A stretch of 64,000 nucleotides of DNA from Opitutaceae bacterium (lineage in GTDB: Bacteria; Verrucomicrobiota; Verrucomicrobiia; Opitutales; Opitutaceae): contig JAIXWF010000022.1 in the NCBI GenBank assembly GCA_027482185.1, positions 682,001-746,000 on the forward strand, written 5' to 3'. This document shows, in pieces, positions 12,717 to 20,793 of this stretch (position 1 is the first letter of the stretch; each line of letters starts with the position of its first letter). Under the pieces are notes generated by a model. It searched no databases. It saw nothing but the letters and a program-made list of their open reading frames with translations, and had not been told where the DNA came from. A program made the translations under genes and the position numbers.

Positions 12717-13799
12717 TCAGGCGACGGCCAAGGGTTCGAGGCCGCTGAGGCGGAGGGCGCGGGCGGCCTGCGGGACCATGCGCGGGGCGCGGCCCTTCAC
12801 GGCCTGGGCGATGGCGGCGATGTGCGCGGGGGTGGAGCCGCAGCAGCCGCCGACGAGATTGACCCAGCCGTTGGCGGCGAAGTCGCCGAGGACCTTGGCC
12901 ATATCGGCGGGCGCTTCGTCGTAGCCGCCGAACGCGTTCGGCAGGCCGGCATTCGGGTAGCACGAGGTGTAGCAGTCGGCGAGGCCGGCAAGTTCCTCGA
13001 CGTAGGGCCGCATGGCGGCGCCGCCGAGGGCGCAATTGATGCCGACGGAAAACGGCCGCGCGTGCGCGATGCTGGCGAAGAAGGCGCCGATGGTTTGGCC
13101 GGAGAGCGTGCGGCCGGAGGCGTCGGTGATCGTGACGCTGACCATGACGGGCACGCGGCTCTCGTTGCCGCGACGATCGAAGACCTGGTCGATCGCGAAA
13201 AGGGCGGCCTTGGCGTTGAGGGTGTCGAAGATTGTTTCGACGAGGAGGGCGTCGACGCCGGCGTCGAGCAGCGCCTCGATCTGTTCGGTGTAGGCGGCGA
13301 CGACGTCGTCCCACGTCACGGCGCGGTAATCCGGCCGGTTGACGTCGGGCGACATGGAGAGCGTGCGGTTGAGCGGGCCGATGGCGCCGGCAACGAAGCG
13401 GAGGCGGGAAGGATCGGCGGCCTCGGCGCGGTCGGCGGCGCGGCGCGCGCAGGCGACGGCGGCGAGGTTGATTTCGCGGACGAGGGGTTCGCAGCGGTAG
13501 TCGGCCATGGCGATCGACGTGCTGCTGAAGGTGTTCGTTTCGACGATGTCGGCGCCGGCGGCGAAGTAGTCGGCGTGGATGGACTCGATGATGTCGGGCC
13601 GTGTGAGGCAGAGCAGGTCGTTGTTGCCCTTCAGGTCGTGGGGGTGGGCCTTGAAGCGGTCGCCGCGGAAATCGGGTTCCTCGAGTTTGAAGGTCTGGAT
13701 CATCGAGCCCATGGCGCCGTCGAGGACGGCGATGCGGGTGGCGAAGAGCCGGCGGAAGGCGTCTTCGCGCGCGGCGGACCGGAGGGCGGACGAACTCAT
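12717..13799 (-). CDS. metH: Methionine synthase, homocysteine-binding subunit (split MetH, N-terminal part)
   Basis: This 360-residue protein is the Zn-dependent homocysteine methyltransferase barrel of MetH. It begins [18 protein letters not shown] and contains [20 protein letters not shown]. The zinc cysteines are in GINCALGG and [12 protein letters not shown]. It ends at LSGLEPL, exactly where the linker to the folate module lies in single-chain MetH, and the next gene supplies the rest. Together the two parts (360 + 908) match the length of intact MetH (about 1,230). Because both ends coincide with a domain border and the second part has its own start, I read this as a natural split rather than a frameshift. 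Divergent to it is a cobalamin riboswitch. Confidence 0.94.
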   Translation of the reverse strand: MSSSALRSAAREDAFRRLFATRIAVLDGAMGSMIQTFKLEEPDFRGDRFKAHPHDLKGNNDLLCLTRPDIIESIHADYFAAGADIVETNTFSSTSIAMADYRCEPLVREINLAAVACARRAADRAEAADPSRLRFVAGAIGPLNRTLSMSPDVNRPDYRAVTWDDVVAAYTEQIEALLDAGVDALLVETIFDTLNAKAALFAIDQVFDRRGNESRVPVMVSVTITDASGRTLSGQTIGAFFASIAHARPFSVGINCALGGAAMRPYVEELAGLADCYTSCYPNAGLPNAFGGYDEAPADMAKVLGDFAANGWVNLVGGCCGSTPAHIAAIAQAVKGRAPRMVPQAARALRLSGLEPLAVA

Positions 13800-13914
13800 G
13801 GTGCGGCGGAGCGTAGGGTGGAGCGTTCGGTTGGCAAGGCATCATATCCACGCATTCGGATTCGTTGATGCGTTATGGCACAGATGGGTCTTGTGCCTTG
13901 GGCGGCGGTGGCGT

Positions 13915-14205
13915 GAGGTCGGGTGGTCCGTCGTTCTTTCGTCATTTTCGGGAAACAGGGAAGGCCGTGAAAACCGGCCACAGTTGCGCTGCGGTAACGC
14001 ATCACGGACCTCCAGCGCGCCGGCGGACGGCGCGTGCAAAGTCAATCGGTCGCTTCGGCGGCCGGTGAAGGCGAGAGGCGAGGCGGGCCGGCGGAAACGC
14101 CGGCCGACACATGCGGAGTCCGAATATCTGGTCCCGGGAGTCTCACGCGGGCGGTCCGATTGCGCGGACCGTCCGTGCCCTTCATCGCAAAAATGAAGCG
14201 TGAGA
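13915..14205 (+). promoter_or_regulatory. Cobalamin (B12) riboswitch upstream of the BtuB-like receptor
   Basis: The 465-bp gap contains the conserved parts of a cobalamin riboswitch in order. GGTCCGT (about 13925-13931) pairs with ACGGACC (14004-14010). GGGAA is at 13950-13954, then a GCCGTGAAAACCGGC hairpin from 13964, then ACAG and GCTGCGGTAACGC (to 14000). A B12-box-like AGTCCGAATATCTG lies at 14117-14130. Downstream, an 8-bp perfect stem (14141-14148 with 14198-14205) encloses two smaller hairpins (14150-14174 and 14180-14198) and is the likely expression platform. No U-run follows, so control may be translational or Rho-dependent. Exact 5' and 3' limits are uncertain. Confidence 0.85.
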
Positions 14206-14264
14206 GCGGTGCTTCCGGCTTCCGGGGGTGCGGCTCTTGCCGCCGACCGACACCGTCCTCCTCC

Positions 14265-16121
14265 ATGATTCCCTTCCTTCCCCCGCGTCTGCGGCGGGCG
14301 GGCGCCTTCGCGTGCGCCCTGCCGGCCGCCGTCGCCTGCGCCCAAGTCGCGCCGCCGGCGCAGCTCGCGCCCTTCGTCACCGCCGCCACGCGCACCGCCG
14401 CCGACCCGCGCACGGTCGGCTCGGCGGTCGACTTCTTCACCGCGGAGGAATTGGCGCGGCGGCAACTTTCCTCGTTGGGTGCGGCGCTCGGGTCGGGCGG
14501 CGGCGCGCCGGTCTTCGCCTCCGGGGCGGGCGGGGCGACGGCGTCGGTGTTCCTGCGCGGGGCGAACTCGAACCAGACGCTGTTTCTGGTCGACGGCCTG
14601 CGCATGAGCGATCCGAACACGAACTACGAAGTCTTCCTCGGCGGCGCGTGCGTGGGCGCGTGCGACAGCCTGGAAATCGCGCACGGGCCGCAGAGCACGC
14701 TGTACGGCGGCGAGGCGGTGGGCGGCGTGGTCGCGCTGCGGGCGCAGCGCGGGACCGGGGCGCCGGCGTACCGGCTCGCGGCCGAGGCCGGCAGTTTCGG
14801 CACCGTGCAGGGCGCGCTGGCGGCGCAGGGCGAACGCGGGGCGGACGCGTGGAACGTATCCGTGCAGGGAGGACGCACGGCGAACGACCGGCCGAACAAC
14901 GCCTTCGCCTCGGCGAACGCGACCGCGCGCTACGACCGCAGGGTGAACGGGCGCGTGCAGGCCGGCGCGACGCTGCGTTGGTTCCACGGCACGTACGGCG
15001 ATCCCGGCGACCGGTACACGAACGATCCGGACAACGAGACGCGCGAATCGAATCTGCTGGCGACGGCGTTCGCGACCGTGGCGCTGGCGCCGGCGTGGAC
15101 GGCGCACGCGGTGCTCGGCGGGCAGGACCGGCGCTTCACGGCGGAGAGCCCGCGGGCGGGCAGAGCCACGGCGTTCACGGTGGTGAAAAACCGTCGCGGC
15201 GTGCTGGATACGCAGACGACGTACACGGGCCGGGCGGGGCACCGGACGACGGCGGGGTTCACGGCGGAAGCGAACCACACGCGCAACACGGGCTTCGGCG
15301 CGATCGACGAAAAGCAGGGCCTGTTCGCGGTGTTTGCGCAGGACGAATGGGCGGTGCGGGACAACCTGCACGTGACGGCGGGCCTGCGGAACGACGACTT
15401 CGACACCTTCGGCCGTGCGACGACGGGGCGCGGCACGGTGGCGTGGCTCATCGCGCAGCGGCGGGTGAAACTGCGCGCGAGCCACGGCACGGCGTTCCGT
15501 TCGCCGAGTTTTTTGGATCTGTACGGGCGCAGTGCGTTTTACCAAGGCAACCCGAACCTGCGGCCGGAGCGGGCGCGCGGGACGGACGCGGGCGTCGATG
15601 TTTACCTGGCCGGCGGGCGCGGCACGGTCGGCGTGACGTGGTTCGAGACGCGTTTCTCCGATCTGATCGCGGGGACGGCGAGTTTCCGCAGCGTGGAAAA
15701 CATCCAGCGGGCGCGGACCCGCGGCGCGGAGGCGGCGGCGAAGCTGGCTTTGGCGGGCGGGACCGATGTGCGCGCGAGCTATACCTATCTCGAGGCCGAC
15801 AACCTCACGGCGGGGACGCGGCTGCTGCGGCGTCCGCGGCACGGGATCGCGGCGGATGTCGTGCATACGTTCGGCCGCGACCTCGACGTCGGCGTCGGGT
15901 TGCGCCACGTGGCGCAGCGCGAGGACGTGCATGCGCGGACGTTCCGGACGATCGACGGCGAGGATTTCACGGTGGTGCGCCTGTTCGGATCCTACCGCGT
16001 CAATGCGGCCCTGAGTATCCGTACCCGCCTCGAAAATCTGCTCAACGAACGCTACGAGGAAGTGAACGGCTATCCCGCGCTGGGCTTCGGGGCCTTCGGC
16101 GGCGTGGAGTGGCGGTTTTGA
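14265..16121 (+). CDS. BtuB-like TonB-dependent outer-membrane receptor (probable cobalamin uptake)
   Basis: This 618-residue outer-membrane receptor has a signal peptide ending near ACAQVAPP. A plug domain follows (SVFLRGANSNQTLFLVDGLRM, GPQSTLYGGEAVGG), then a 22-strand barrel with conserved phrases (FRSPSFLDLYG, NPNLRPERARGTDAG) and an aromatic C-terminal strand ending WRF. Size and plug motifs match the BtuB group (about 600 residues) rather than the 950-1,060-residue receptors later in the window. A cobalamin riboswitch directly upstream and B12-dependent methionine synthase divergent to it strongly suggest vitamin B12 or a corrinoid as substrate. The ATG at 14265 gives the signal peptide. 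No periplasmic binding protein or ABC genes follow. Confidence 0.9.
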   Translation: MIPFLPPRLRRAGAFACALPAAVACAQVAPPAQLAPFVTAATRTAADPRTVGSAVDFFTAEELARRQLSSLGAALGSGGGAPVFASGAGGATASVFLRGANSNQTLFLVDGLRMSDPNTNYEVFLGGACVGACDSLEIAHGPQSTLYGGEAVGGVVALRAQRGTGAPAYRLAAEAGSFGTVQGALAAQGERGADAWNVSVQGGRTANDRPNNAFASANATARYDRRVNGRVQAGATLRWFHGTYGDPGDRYTNDPDNETRESNLLATAFATVALAPAWTAHAVLGGQDRRFTAESPRAGRATAFTVVKNRRGVLDTQTTYTGRAGHRTTAGFTAEANHTRNTGFGAIDEKQGLFAVFAQDEWAVRDNLHVTAGLRNDDFDTFGRATTGRGTVAWLIAQRRVKLRASHGTAFRSPSFLDLYGRSAFYQGNPNLRPERARGTDAGVDVYLAGGRGTVGVTWFETRFSDLIAGTASFRSVENIQRARTRGAEAAAKLALAGGTDVRASYTYLEADNLTAGTRLLRRPRHGIAADVVHTFGRDLDVGVGLRHVAQREDVHARTFRTIDGEDFTVVRLFGSYRVNAALSIRTRLENLLNERYEEVNGYPALGFGAFGGVEWRF

Positions 16122-16124
16122 GCG

Positions 16125-16198
16125 GCAAGCTGCAAGCCGAGACCGGTAGGCCGCATGCGGAAGGCCGAAGTCGGAAGGCCGAAGGCAGGACGCCGAAC
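16125..16198. repeat. Heptad repeat tract (GCCGAAG family) after the BtuB-like gene
   Basis: From 16157 the sequence reads GCGGAAG, GCCGAAG, TCGGAAG, GCCGAAG, GCAGGAC, GCCGAAC in unbroken 7-bp phase. It is preceded by GCAAGCT, GCAAGCC (16125-16138). It starts three bases after the stop codon. Confidence 0.8.
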
Positions 16199-16217
16199 GT
16201 CCGGCCACGGCGTTGGC

Positions 16218-16256
16218 TCCGCGCAGGGTAACCCGATGGGTTACTTGGTGCGGAGG
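16218..16256. other. Perfect two-step hairpin upstream of the CheX-like gene
   Basis: GTAACCC (16228-16234) pairs with GGGTTAC (16238-16244) around a 3-base loop, and an outer CTCCGC/GCGGAG stem extends it. No T-run follows. It could end the receptor transcript or act in the leader of the next gene; this is not resolved. Confidence 0.45.
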
Positions 16257-16347
16257 GTGGAGTGGGGAATAACTTTTGCGGATCGGGCCTCAATTTCGGG
16301 CCGTCGGCGCCGATGTTCCCGGTTTACCGGCGCGTTGCCGCCGATGC

Positions 16348-16854
16348 ATGACCGCGACCCATCCCATCACCGACCAAGTCATCCAGGATTCGATCGCCAA
16401 GGCGGTGCAGAATGTCTGCGCGACGATGCTGCGCCACGACGGCATCTTTGAAAAACGCATCACGGCCGATTCGCCGGAGGCGCACGCGCTGCGCGGGCAG
16501 GTGCTCGGCAACGTCGGTTTCGTCGGCGACGCCAACGGGGTGGTTTACCTGTGTTTGTCCGAGGATTTCGCCCTGTTTGCGGCGACGACGATCCTCGGGA
16601 TGAGCCGGGCGGAGGTGGAGTTCGAGGGCGACGCCGTCCTCAAGGACGTCATCGGCGAAGTCACCAATATGACCGTGGGCGGGTTCAAGAACCAGCTCTG
16701 CGACCTGGGATTCCCCTGCAAGCTCACGTTGCCGACGATCGTACGCGGGCAAAACCTGGCGGTGGCGGCGATCAAGTCGGCCACGCGGCATCTCTTTCTG
16801 TTCAATTGTTCCGGCCACCGGCTGGTGGCGGACATCCAGATCCGGGCGGAGTAA
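16348..16854 (+). CDS. CheX-like chemotaxis phosphatase domain protein
   Basis: A 168-residue single-domain protein of the CheC/CheX/FliY phosphatase family. The catalytic E-x-x-N signature is visible in VIGEVTNMTVGGFKN, with a second conserved region SATRHLFLFNCSGHR near the C-terminus. Such proteins dephosphorylate CheY-type receivers. No chemotaxis genes are adjacent; the only free receiver protein in the window is the one at 7432-7878, so any link is speculative. The ATG at 16348 starts just before the conserved region; an earlier in-frame start would add 24 unlikely residues. Confidence 0.82.
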   Translation: MTATHPITDQVIQDSIAKAVQNVCATMLRHDGIFEKRITADSPEAHALRGQVLGNVGFVGDANGVVYLCLSEDFALFAATTILGMSRAEVEFEGDAVLKDVIGEVTNMTVGGFKNQLCDLGFPCKLTLPTIVRGQNLAVAAIKSATRHLFLFNCSGHRLVADIQIRAE

Positions 16855-16903
16855 CCGGCGGCGTTTTCCCGCGCGCCGAGTACGCAACCTGCTTCCGGCA
16901 GGG

Positions 16904-18307
16904 ATGCGTTTCGGGCAACTGGCTCTTCTGGCAATCGGCATCTGGGCGGCGGGCGCGGCGTCCGCGGCCACGCTTTATCGCGGCGCGACGCTGCTGACCC
17001 TCGCGGCGGCGGCGGGGCCGATTCCGGACGGTTACCTGCTGGTGGGCGACGACGGCAAGATCGCGGCCGTGGGTGCCGGCAACGGGGAAACGGATCCGGC
17101 GGTGGCGGCGGCGAAAGGGCGGCCGGGTTTTGCGGCGGTCGAACTGAAAGGGCGCATTTTGCTGCCGGGGTTTGTCTCGGGGCACAGCCACCTGTGGCAA
17201 AGTGCGTTCCGCGGGATCGGGCCGGCGACGGAATTGAAAGCGTGGCTGCAGGCGCTGCACTACACGTACGGCGCGCACTTCGCGGCCGGCGATTTCGGGG
17301 CGTATACGAAGCACGGGGCCTACGACCAACTGCGTCACGGCGTGACGACGACGTACAACCACTCGCATTGGTTCGGGCGGAATTTCGCCTGGTACCGCGA
17401 GCAATTCGAAGCGGAGCAGGAGACGCCGCAGCGGTTCGTGTTCGCGTGGGTGAACGACGGACGGGCGGACGACGCGACGTGGCGCGAGCGGCTGCGGCCG
17501 GCGTTGGCGGAGGTGCGGCCGGCGCCCGACCGGGCCTTGCTCGGGCTGTCGATCAACGCCACGGGAATTTACCAGGGGCCCGAGTTGTTCGCGCGGGAAA
17601 TCGCGTTGGCGAAGGAGTTCGGGCTGACGGTGCAGGTGCATTACCTGGAGCCGGCGGCGTCGCAGGTGGAGGACCGGGCGGCGTGGCCCAAGTTCAAGGC
17701 GGCGGGCGCGGTATTCCGGGGCATGTCGTTCGCGCATTTCATCCATCCGGACGACGTGATGCTCGGGGAGGCGGCGGCGGCCGGCGCGGCGATGATCTGG
17801 AATCCGTTGTCCAACGGCCGGCTCGGTTCCGGGCTGCCGCCGATCGAGCGCTACCTCGAGGACGGGCTGCGCGTGGGCATGGGCGTGGACGGGCAGGCGA
17901 GCGCGGACATCTCGGATCCGTTCGAGAACGTGCGCTTCGGGCTCTACGCGCTGCGGTTGCGGCGGGAGAATTCAGGGGGCCTGCAACCGATCGACGTGCT
18001 GCGGCTGCACACGTTGAAGACGGCGGAGGTGCTCGGCGTGGAGCGCTGGGTGGGGAGCCTGGAGGTGGGCAAGTTTGCCGATTTTCTCGTCGTGGATCCG
18101 GCGGAACCGGCGACAGGGCCGGTGTGGGATCCGGCGGCGCACCTCGTGTTTGCCTGCAGCAGCCGGAACGTGGCCGAAGTCTACGTCGGCGGCCGCAGGG
18201 TCGTCGCGGCGGGCAAAGTGCTCGGGCACGACGCGGCGGCGCTGGAAGCGGACGTCGCGGCGCGGGTGGCGGCGCTGAAGCGGAGGGCGGAAAGCGGGAA
18301 GCGCTAG
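16904..18307 (+). CDS. Exported amidohydrolase-family metal-dependent hydrolase
   Basis: A 467-residue amidohydrolase with a signal peptide (ends AAGAASAATLYR), so it is probably periplasmic. It has the composite beta-sandwich start (LLVGDDGKIAAVG), the metal motif GHSHLW (HxH), further metal histidines in VHYLEPA and FAHFIHPDD, and the catalytic Asp in GVDGQAS. The C-terminal sandwich contains GSLEVGKFADFLVVDP. The arrangement resembles the chlorohydrolase/cytosine-deaminase (AtzA/TrzN, SsnA) branch, but the substrate cannot be inferred. Secretion is less usual for this branch. The start ATG at 16904 follows the CheX-like gene by 49 bp. Confidence 0.88.
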   Translation: MRFGQLALLAIGIWAAGAASAATLYRGATLLTLAAAAGPIPDGYLLVGDDGKIAAVGAGNGETDPAVAAAKGRPGFAAVELKGRILLPGFVSGHSHLWQSAFRGIGPATELKAWLQALHYTYGAHFAAGDFGAYTKHGAYDQLRHGVTTTYNHSHWFGRNFAWYREQFEAEQETPQRFVFAWVNDGRADDATWRERLRPALAEVRPAPDRALLGLSINATGIYQGPELFAREIALAKEFGLTVQVHYLEPAASQVEDRAAWPKFKAAGAVFRGMSFAHFIHPDDVMLGEAAAAGAAMIWNPLSNGRLGSGLPPIERYLEDGLRVGMGVDGQASADISDPFENVRFGLYALRLRRENSGGLQPIDVLRLHTLKTAEVLGVERWVGSLEVGKFADFLVVDPAEPATGPVWDPAAHLVFACSSRNVAEVYVGGRRVVAAGKVLGHDAAALEADVAARVAALKRRAESGKR

Positions 18308-18347
18308 GCTGAAAGCTATCAGCTGTCAGCGGTCAGCTGTCAGCGAT
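18306..18347. repeat. Heptad repeat tract (AGCTGAN family) between convergent genes
   Basis: AGGCTGA, AAGCTAT, CAGCTGT, CAGCGGT, CAGCTGT, CAGCGAT run in exact 7-bp phase from within the amidohydrolase stop codon. Its reverse complement shares AGCTGATAGCT with the tract at 60139-60205. Confidence 0.8.
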
Positions 18348-18357
18348 CGATGCCGGC

Positions 18358-19080
18358 CTACGGGAGGAGTTCGACTTTGCCGCTGACGAGGTCGTAGCGG
18401 GCGGCGAAGACTTTCACGTGGCCGGCGCCGATCGCGTTTTTCACGATGGGGCTGGCGGCGGGAATGAGTTTGGCGGTGCGGCGGGCGTGGCCGCGCACGG
18501 CGTTCTCGGTTTTGTCGCCGGCCTGGTTGCGCGTGTCGCGCACGGCGGGGCGGATGGCGTCGAGCAAGGTGCCGATTTTGCCTTCGCCGCGATCGGAGGA
18601 GACGGCGGCGGCGACGGCACCGCATTTCTCGTGGCCGACGACGACGACGACGGAAGCGTGCAGGTGTTCGACGGCGTATTCGATGCTGCCGAGGACGTGG
18701 TCGCTGAGCACGTGGCCGGCGACGCGGACGACGAAGATGTCGCCGACGCCCTGGTCGAAGTAGAGTTCGGGCGCGACGCGGGAGTCGGAGCAGGTGACGA
18801 TGACGGCGAAGGGTTTCTGGCCGGCGGCGGCCTCGACGCGGCGGGCGAGGGTCTGGTTCGGGTGGTCGGGGTGGCCGGAGACGAAGCGGGTGTTGCCGTC
18901 GACGAGGCGCTGGAGCGCCTGCGCGGGCGAGATGGCTTCCGCGGCATGTTCCTCGGCCGCCGCGGGGGCGGCCGCGTGCGGCGCAGCCGGGGCGACTTCG
19001 TTGGCGCCGAGCGGGCACAGGGCGAGGAAGCCGAGGATGAGCGTCGGAAGGAGGACGAGGAAGCGGGCGGTGCGGGCCAT
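18358..19080 (-). CDS. Exported beta-class carbonic anhydrase
   Basis: A 240-residue beta-carbonic anhydrase that interconverts CO2 and bicarbonate with a zinc ion. The zinc ligands and dyad are visible as CSDSR (Cys, Asp, Arg) and GHEKCGAV (His, Cys). The N-terminal 26 or so residues are a signal peptide (FLVLLPTLILGFLALCPLGA), followed by an Ala/Pro-rich spacer, so the enzyme acts outside the cytoplasm, unlike most beta-class enzymes. The length minus the leader is normal. It faces the amidohydrolase (convergent) and is divergent to the rhombotarget lipoprotein. Confidence 0.95.
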   Translation of the reverse strand: MARTARFLVLLPTLILGFLALCPLGANEVAPAAPHAAAPAAAEEHAAEAISPAQALQRLVDGNTRFVSGHPDHPNQTLARRVEAAAGQKPFAVIVTCSDSRVAPELYFDQGVGDIFVVRVAGHVLSDHVLGSIEYAVEHLHASVVVVVGHEKCGAVAAAVSSDRGEGKIGTLLDAIRPAVRDTRNQAGDKTENAVRGHARRTAKLIPAASPIVKNAIGAGHVKVFAARYDLVSGKVELLP

Positions 19081-19215
19081 GGGCGGAGGGAGTTTCCCGG
19101 AACCATGAAGTTGGGCCCGGTGGGATCATATCGGCGCGGACCGGGGGAAGTTGAGTGCGGGGACCGGTTCGGGAAATGGCGTTGATGCGCGGGGCCCGGG
19201 CGTTTGGCTCGCGAG

Positions 19216-20064
19216 ATGACATTCCTGGGTGCGCGGGGGCGGACGGTGATGGCCGGCGCGGTTTTGGCCGCGACGGCGCTCGTTATGGCGGGCTGCTACG
19301 GGGTGATGCCGCAGCAGAAGAAGGCGAAGTCGAGCAGCGTGGTGGCGTTTCTTTATCCGAAGGAAACGAATCCGCTGCCGCCGCCCGGCCTGCCGGTGCT
19401 GCGGCTGCCGTTGCGCGTGGGCGTCGCGTTTGTGCCGTCGCGGGGATTCGACATTTCGGAGATGCAGAAATCGGCCCTGCTGGGTCGCGTGGCGGCGGAG
19501 TTCAAAGGCCGCGAATACATCGAGTCGATCGAGGTGGTGCCGACGACGTACCTGCGCGAGGGCGGCGGTTTCGACAATTTGGACCAGGTCCGGCGGATGC
19601 TGAACTTCGACGTGATCGCGCTGGTGGCGTTCGACCAGGTGCAGTTCACCGACCACAACCTGCTGTCGCTGGCCTATTGGACGATCGTCGGTGCCTACGT
19701 TTTCCAGGGCAGCCGGAACGACACGCAGACGATGATGGAGGCGGCGGTGTACGACATCCCGAGCCGCAAGCTGTTGTTCCGGGCGCCGGGCGTGAGCCAG
19801 GTGAAGGCCGGGACGGCGCTCGTGTATGCGCAGCACGCGCTGCGCGAAGACGGGCTGAAAGGCTTCGACCAGGCGACGGACAACCTGATCGCGAACCTGA
19901 AGACGCAGCTGGAGGATTTCCGGACCCGCGTGAAGCAGGCGCCGGACGCCGTCGCGAAGATCGAACACAAGCCCGGCTACAAGGGCGGCGGGGCGGCGGA
20001 CGGCTGGTGGGCGGGCGGCTTGCTGCTGCTGCTGGCGGCGCGGTGGGCGGTGCGGCGGCGTTGA
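19216..20064 (+). CDS. Rhombotarget-type lipoprotein with GlyGly-CTERM-like tail
   Basis: A 282-residue lipoprotein: a hydrophobic leader ends in the lipobox LVMAGC. The body (VGVAFVPSR, LLGRVAAEFKGREYIESIEVVPTTYLR, NFDVIALVAFDQ) matches the rhombotarget lipoprotein family found beside rhombosortases. The C-terminus has the sorting-signal layout: Gly-rich GGGAADGWW, then a hydrophobic helix and an Arg-rich end (ARWAVRRR). The next gene, overlapping by 4 bp, encodes the rhombosortase expected to cleave it. The ATG at 19216 is preferred over a TTG four codons earlier. The function of the mature lipoprotein is unknown. Confidence 0.88.
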   Translation: MTFLGARGRTVMAGAVLAATALVMAGCYGVMPQQKKAKSSSVVAFLYPKETNPLPPPGLPVLRLPLRVGVAFVPSRGFDISEMQKSALLGRVAAEFKGREYIESIEVVPTTYLREGGGFDNLDQVRRMLNFDVIALVAFDQVQFTDHNLLSLAYWTIVGAYVFQGSRNDTQTMMEAAVYDIPSRKLLFRAPGVSQVKAGTALVYAQHALREDGLKGFDQATDNLIANLKTQLEDFRTRVKQAPDAVAKIEHKPGYKGGGAADGWWAGGLLLLLAARWAVRRR

Positions 20065-20705
20065 GCGCGGACCGCGCAACGGCGGCGACCCCGCGGTCGA
20101 GGTGGCCCTGGGGTACGGCGGCTTGGCTCGCGGCGGCGACCGGCGCGGCGCTGTGGCCGGGGGCGGAGCAGGCGCTGGGGTGGAGCCGCGAACGGATTCT
20201 CGGCGGCGAGATCTGGCGCCTGTGGAGCGGGCACGCGGTGCACTTCGGTTGGGCGCACCTGGGTTGGAATCTGGCGTTGCTCGGTCTGGCGGGAGTATGG
20301 CTGGAGCGGCTGCGGTCGCGGGCGGCGGGTTGGTTCTGGCTGCTGGGGCCGGGGGTGATCGGGGCGGCGCTGCTGGTGCTGGCGCCGGGGCTGCGCGAGT
20401 ACGGCGGGCTGTCGGGGCTCGCGACGGCGGCGTGGACGTGGCTGGCGCTGGAAAAGATGCGCGGGGCGGCCGGCGGCGAACGCCGGTTTTGGCAGGCGGT
20501 GCTCGGGCTGGTGGCGCTGAAGGTCGGCCTTGAGTTGGCCGGGCAGGTGCCGGGTTTCGCCGGCTTCGCGGGCACGGCGGTGCGGACGGAGCCGATGGCG
20601 CACTTGGCCGGGGCGGGGTTGGGCGTGTTGGCTTACCTGATCCGGGATCGGGCGGAGGGAAGCGTGACCGGCGGAGCCGACTCCGAAAAAAAGCCCGGGC
20701 CTTGA
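20061..20705 (+). CDS. rrtA: Rhombosortase (rhomboid-family intramembrane serine protease)
   Basis: A 214-residue, six-helix rhomboid protease of the rhombosortase group, which cleaves GlyGly-CTERM tails at the inner membrane. Catalytic serine is in GGLSGLA and catalytic histidine in MAHLAGAGLG; WAHLGWNLALLGLAGVWLERL is the typical N-terminal core. The start is taken as TTG at 20061, overlapping the stop of the lipoprotein gene (TTGA); a GTG at 20043 is also possible. The stop codon sits in the loop of a hairpin that serves as terminator for the opposite strand. Enzyme and probable substrate form a two-gene operon; no other GlyGly-CTERM substrate is evident in the window. Confidence 0.88.
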   Translation: MSADRATAATPRSRWPWGTAAWLAAATGAALWPGAEQALGWSRERILGGEIWRLWSGHAVHFGWAHLGWNLALLGLAGVWLERLRSRAAGWFWLLGPGVIGAALLVLAPGLREYGGLSGLATAAWTWLALEKMRGAAGGERRFWQAVLGLVALKVGLELAGQVPGFAGFAGTAVRTEPMAHLAGAGLGVLAYLIRDRAEGSVTGGADSEKKPGP

Positions 20706-20715
20706 GGCCCGGGCT
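20684..20715 (-). terminator. Intrinsic terminator for the minus-strand dehydrogenase gene
   Basis: A 10-bp perfect stem (20692-20701 with 20706-20715) with loop TTGA is followed on the minus strand by a run of T (A7 at 20685-20691 on the plus strand). The loop contains the stop codon of the rhombosortase gene, so the element overlaps that gene's end. Confidence 0.88.
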
Positions 20716-20793
20716 GAGGTTGCGGCGGTGAAGTGCGGCGCAGGGCCGCGGTCCGCGTACCGGAGGGCTCGCGCGAGGCGCGTGCCTACGGGA

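Noticed and set aside
13800-13914. Possible SAM or SAH riboswitch in the metH leader on the minus strand
   Set aside because: A GGCACA/TGTGCC hairpin is present at about 13877-13897, but none of the conserved motifs of those riboswitch classes could be found.
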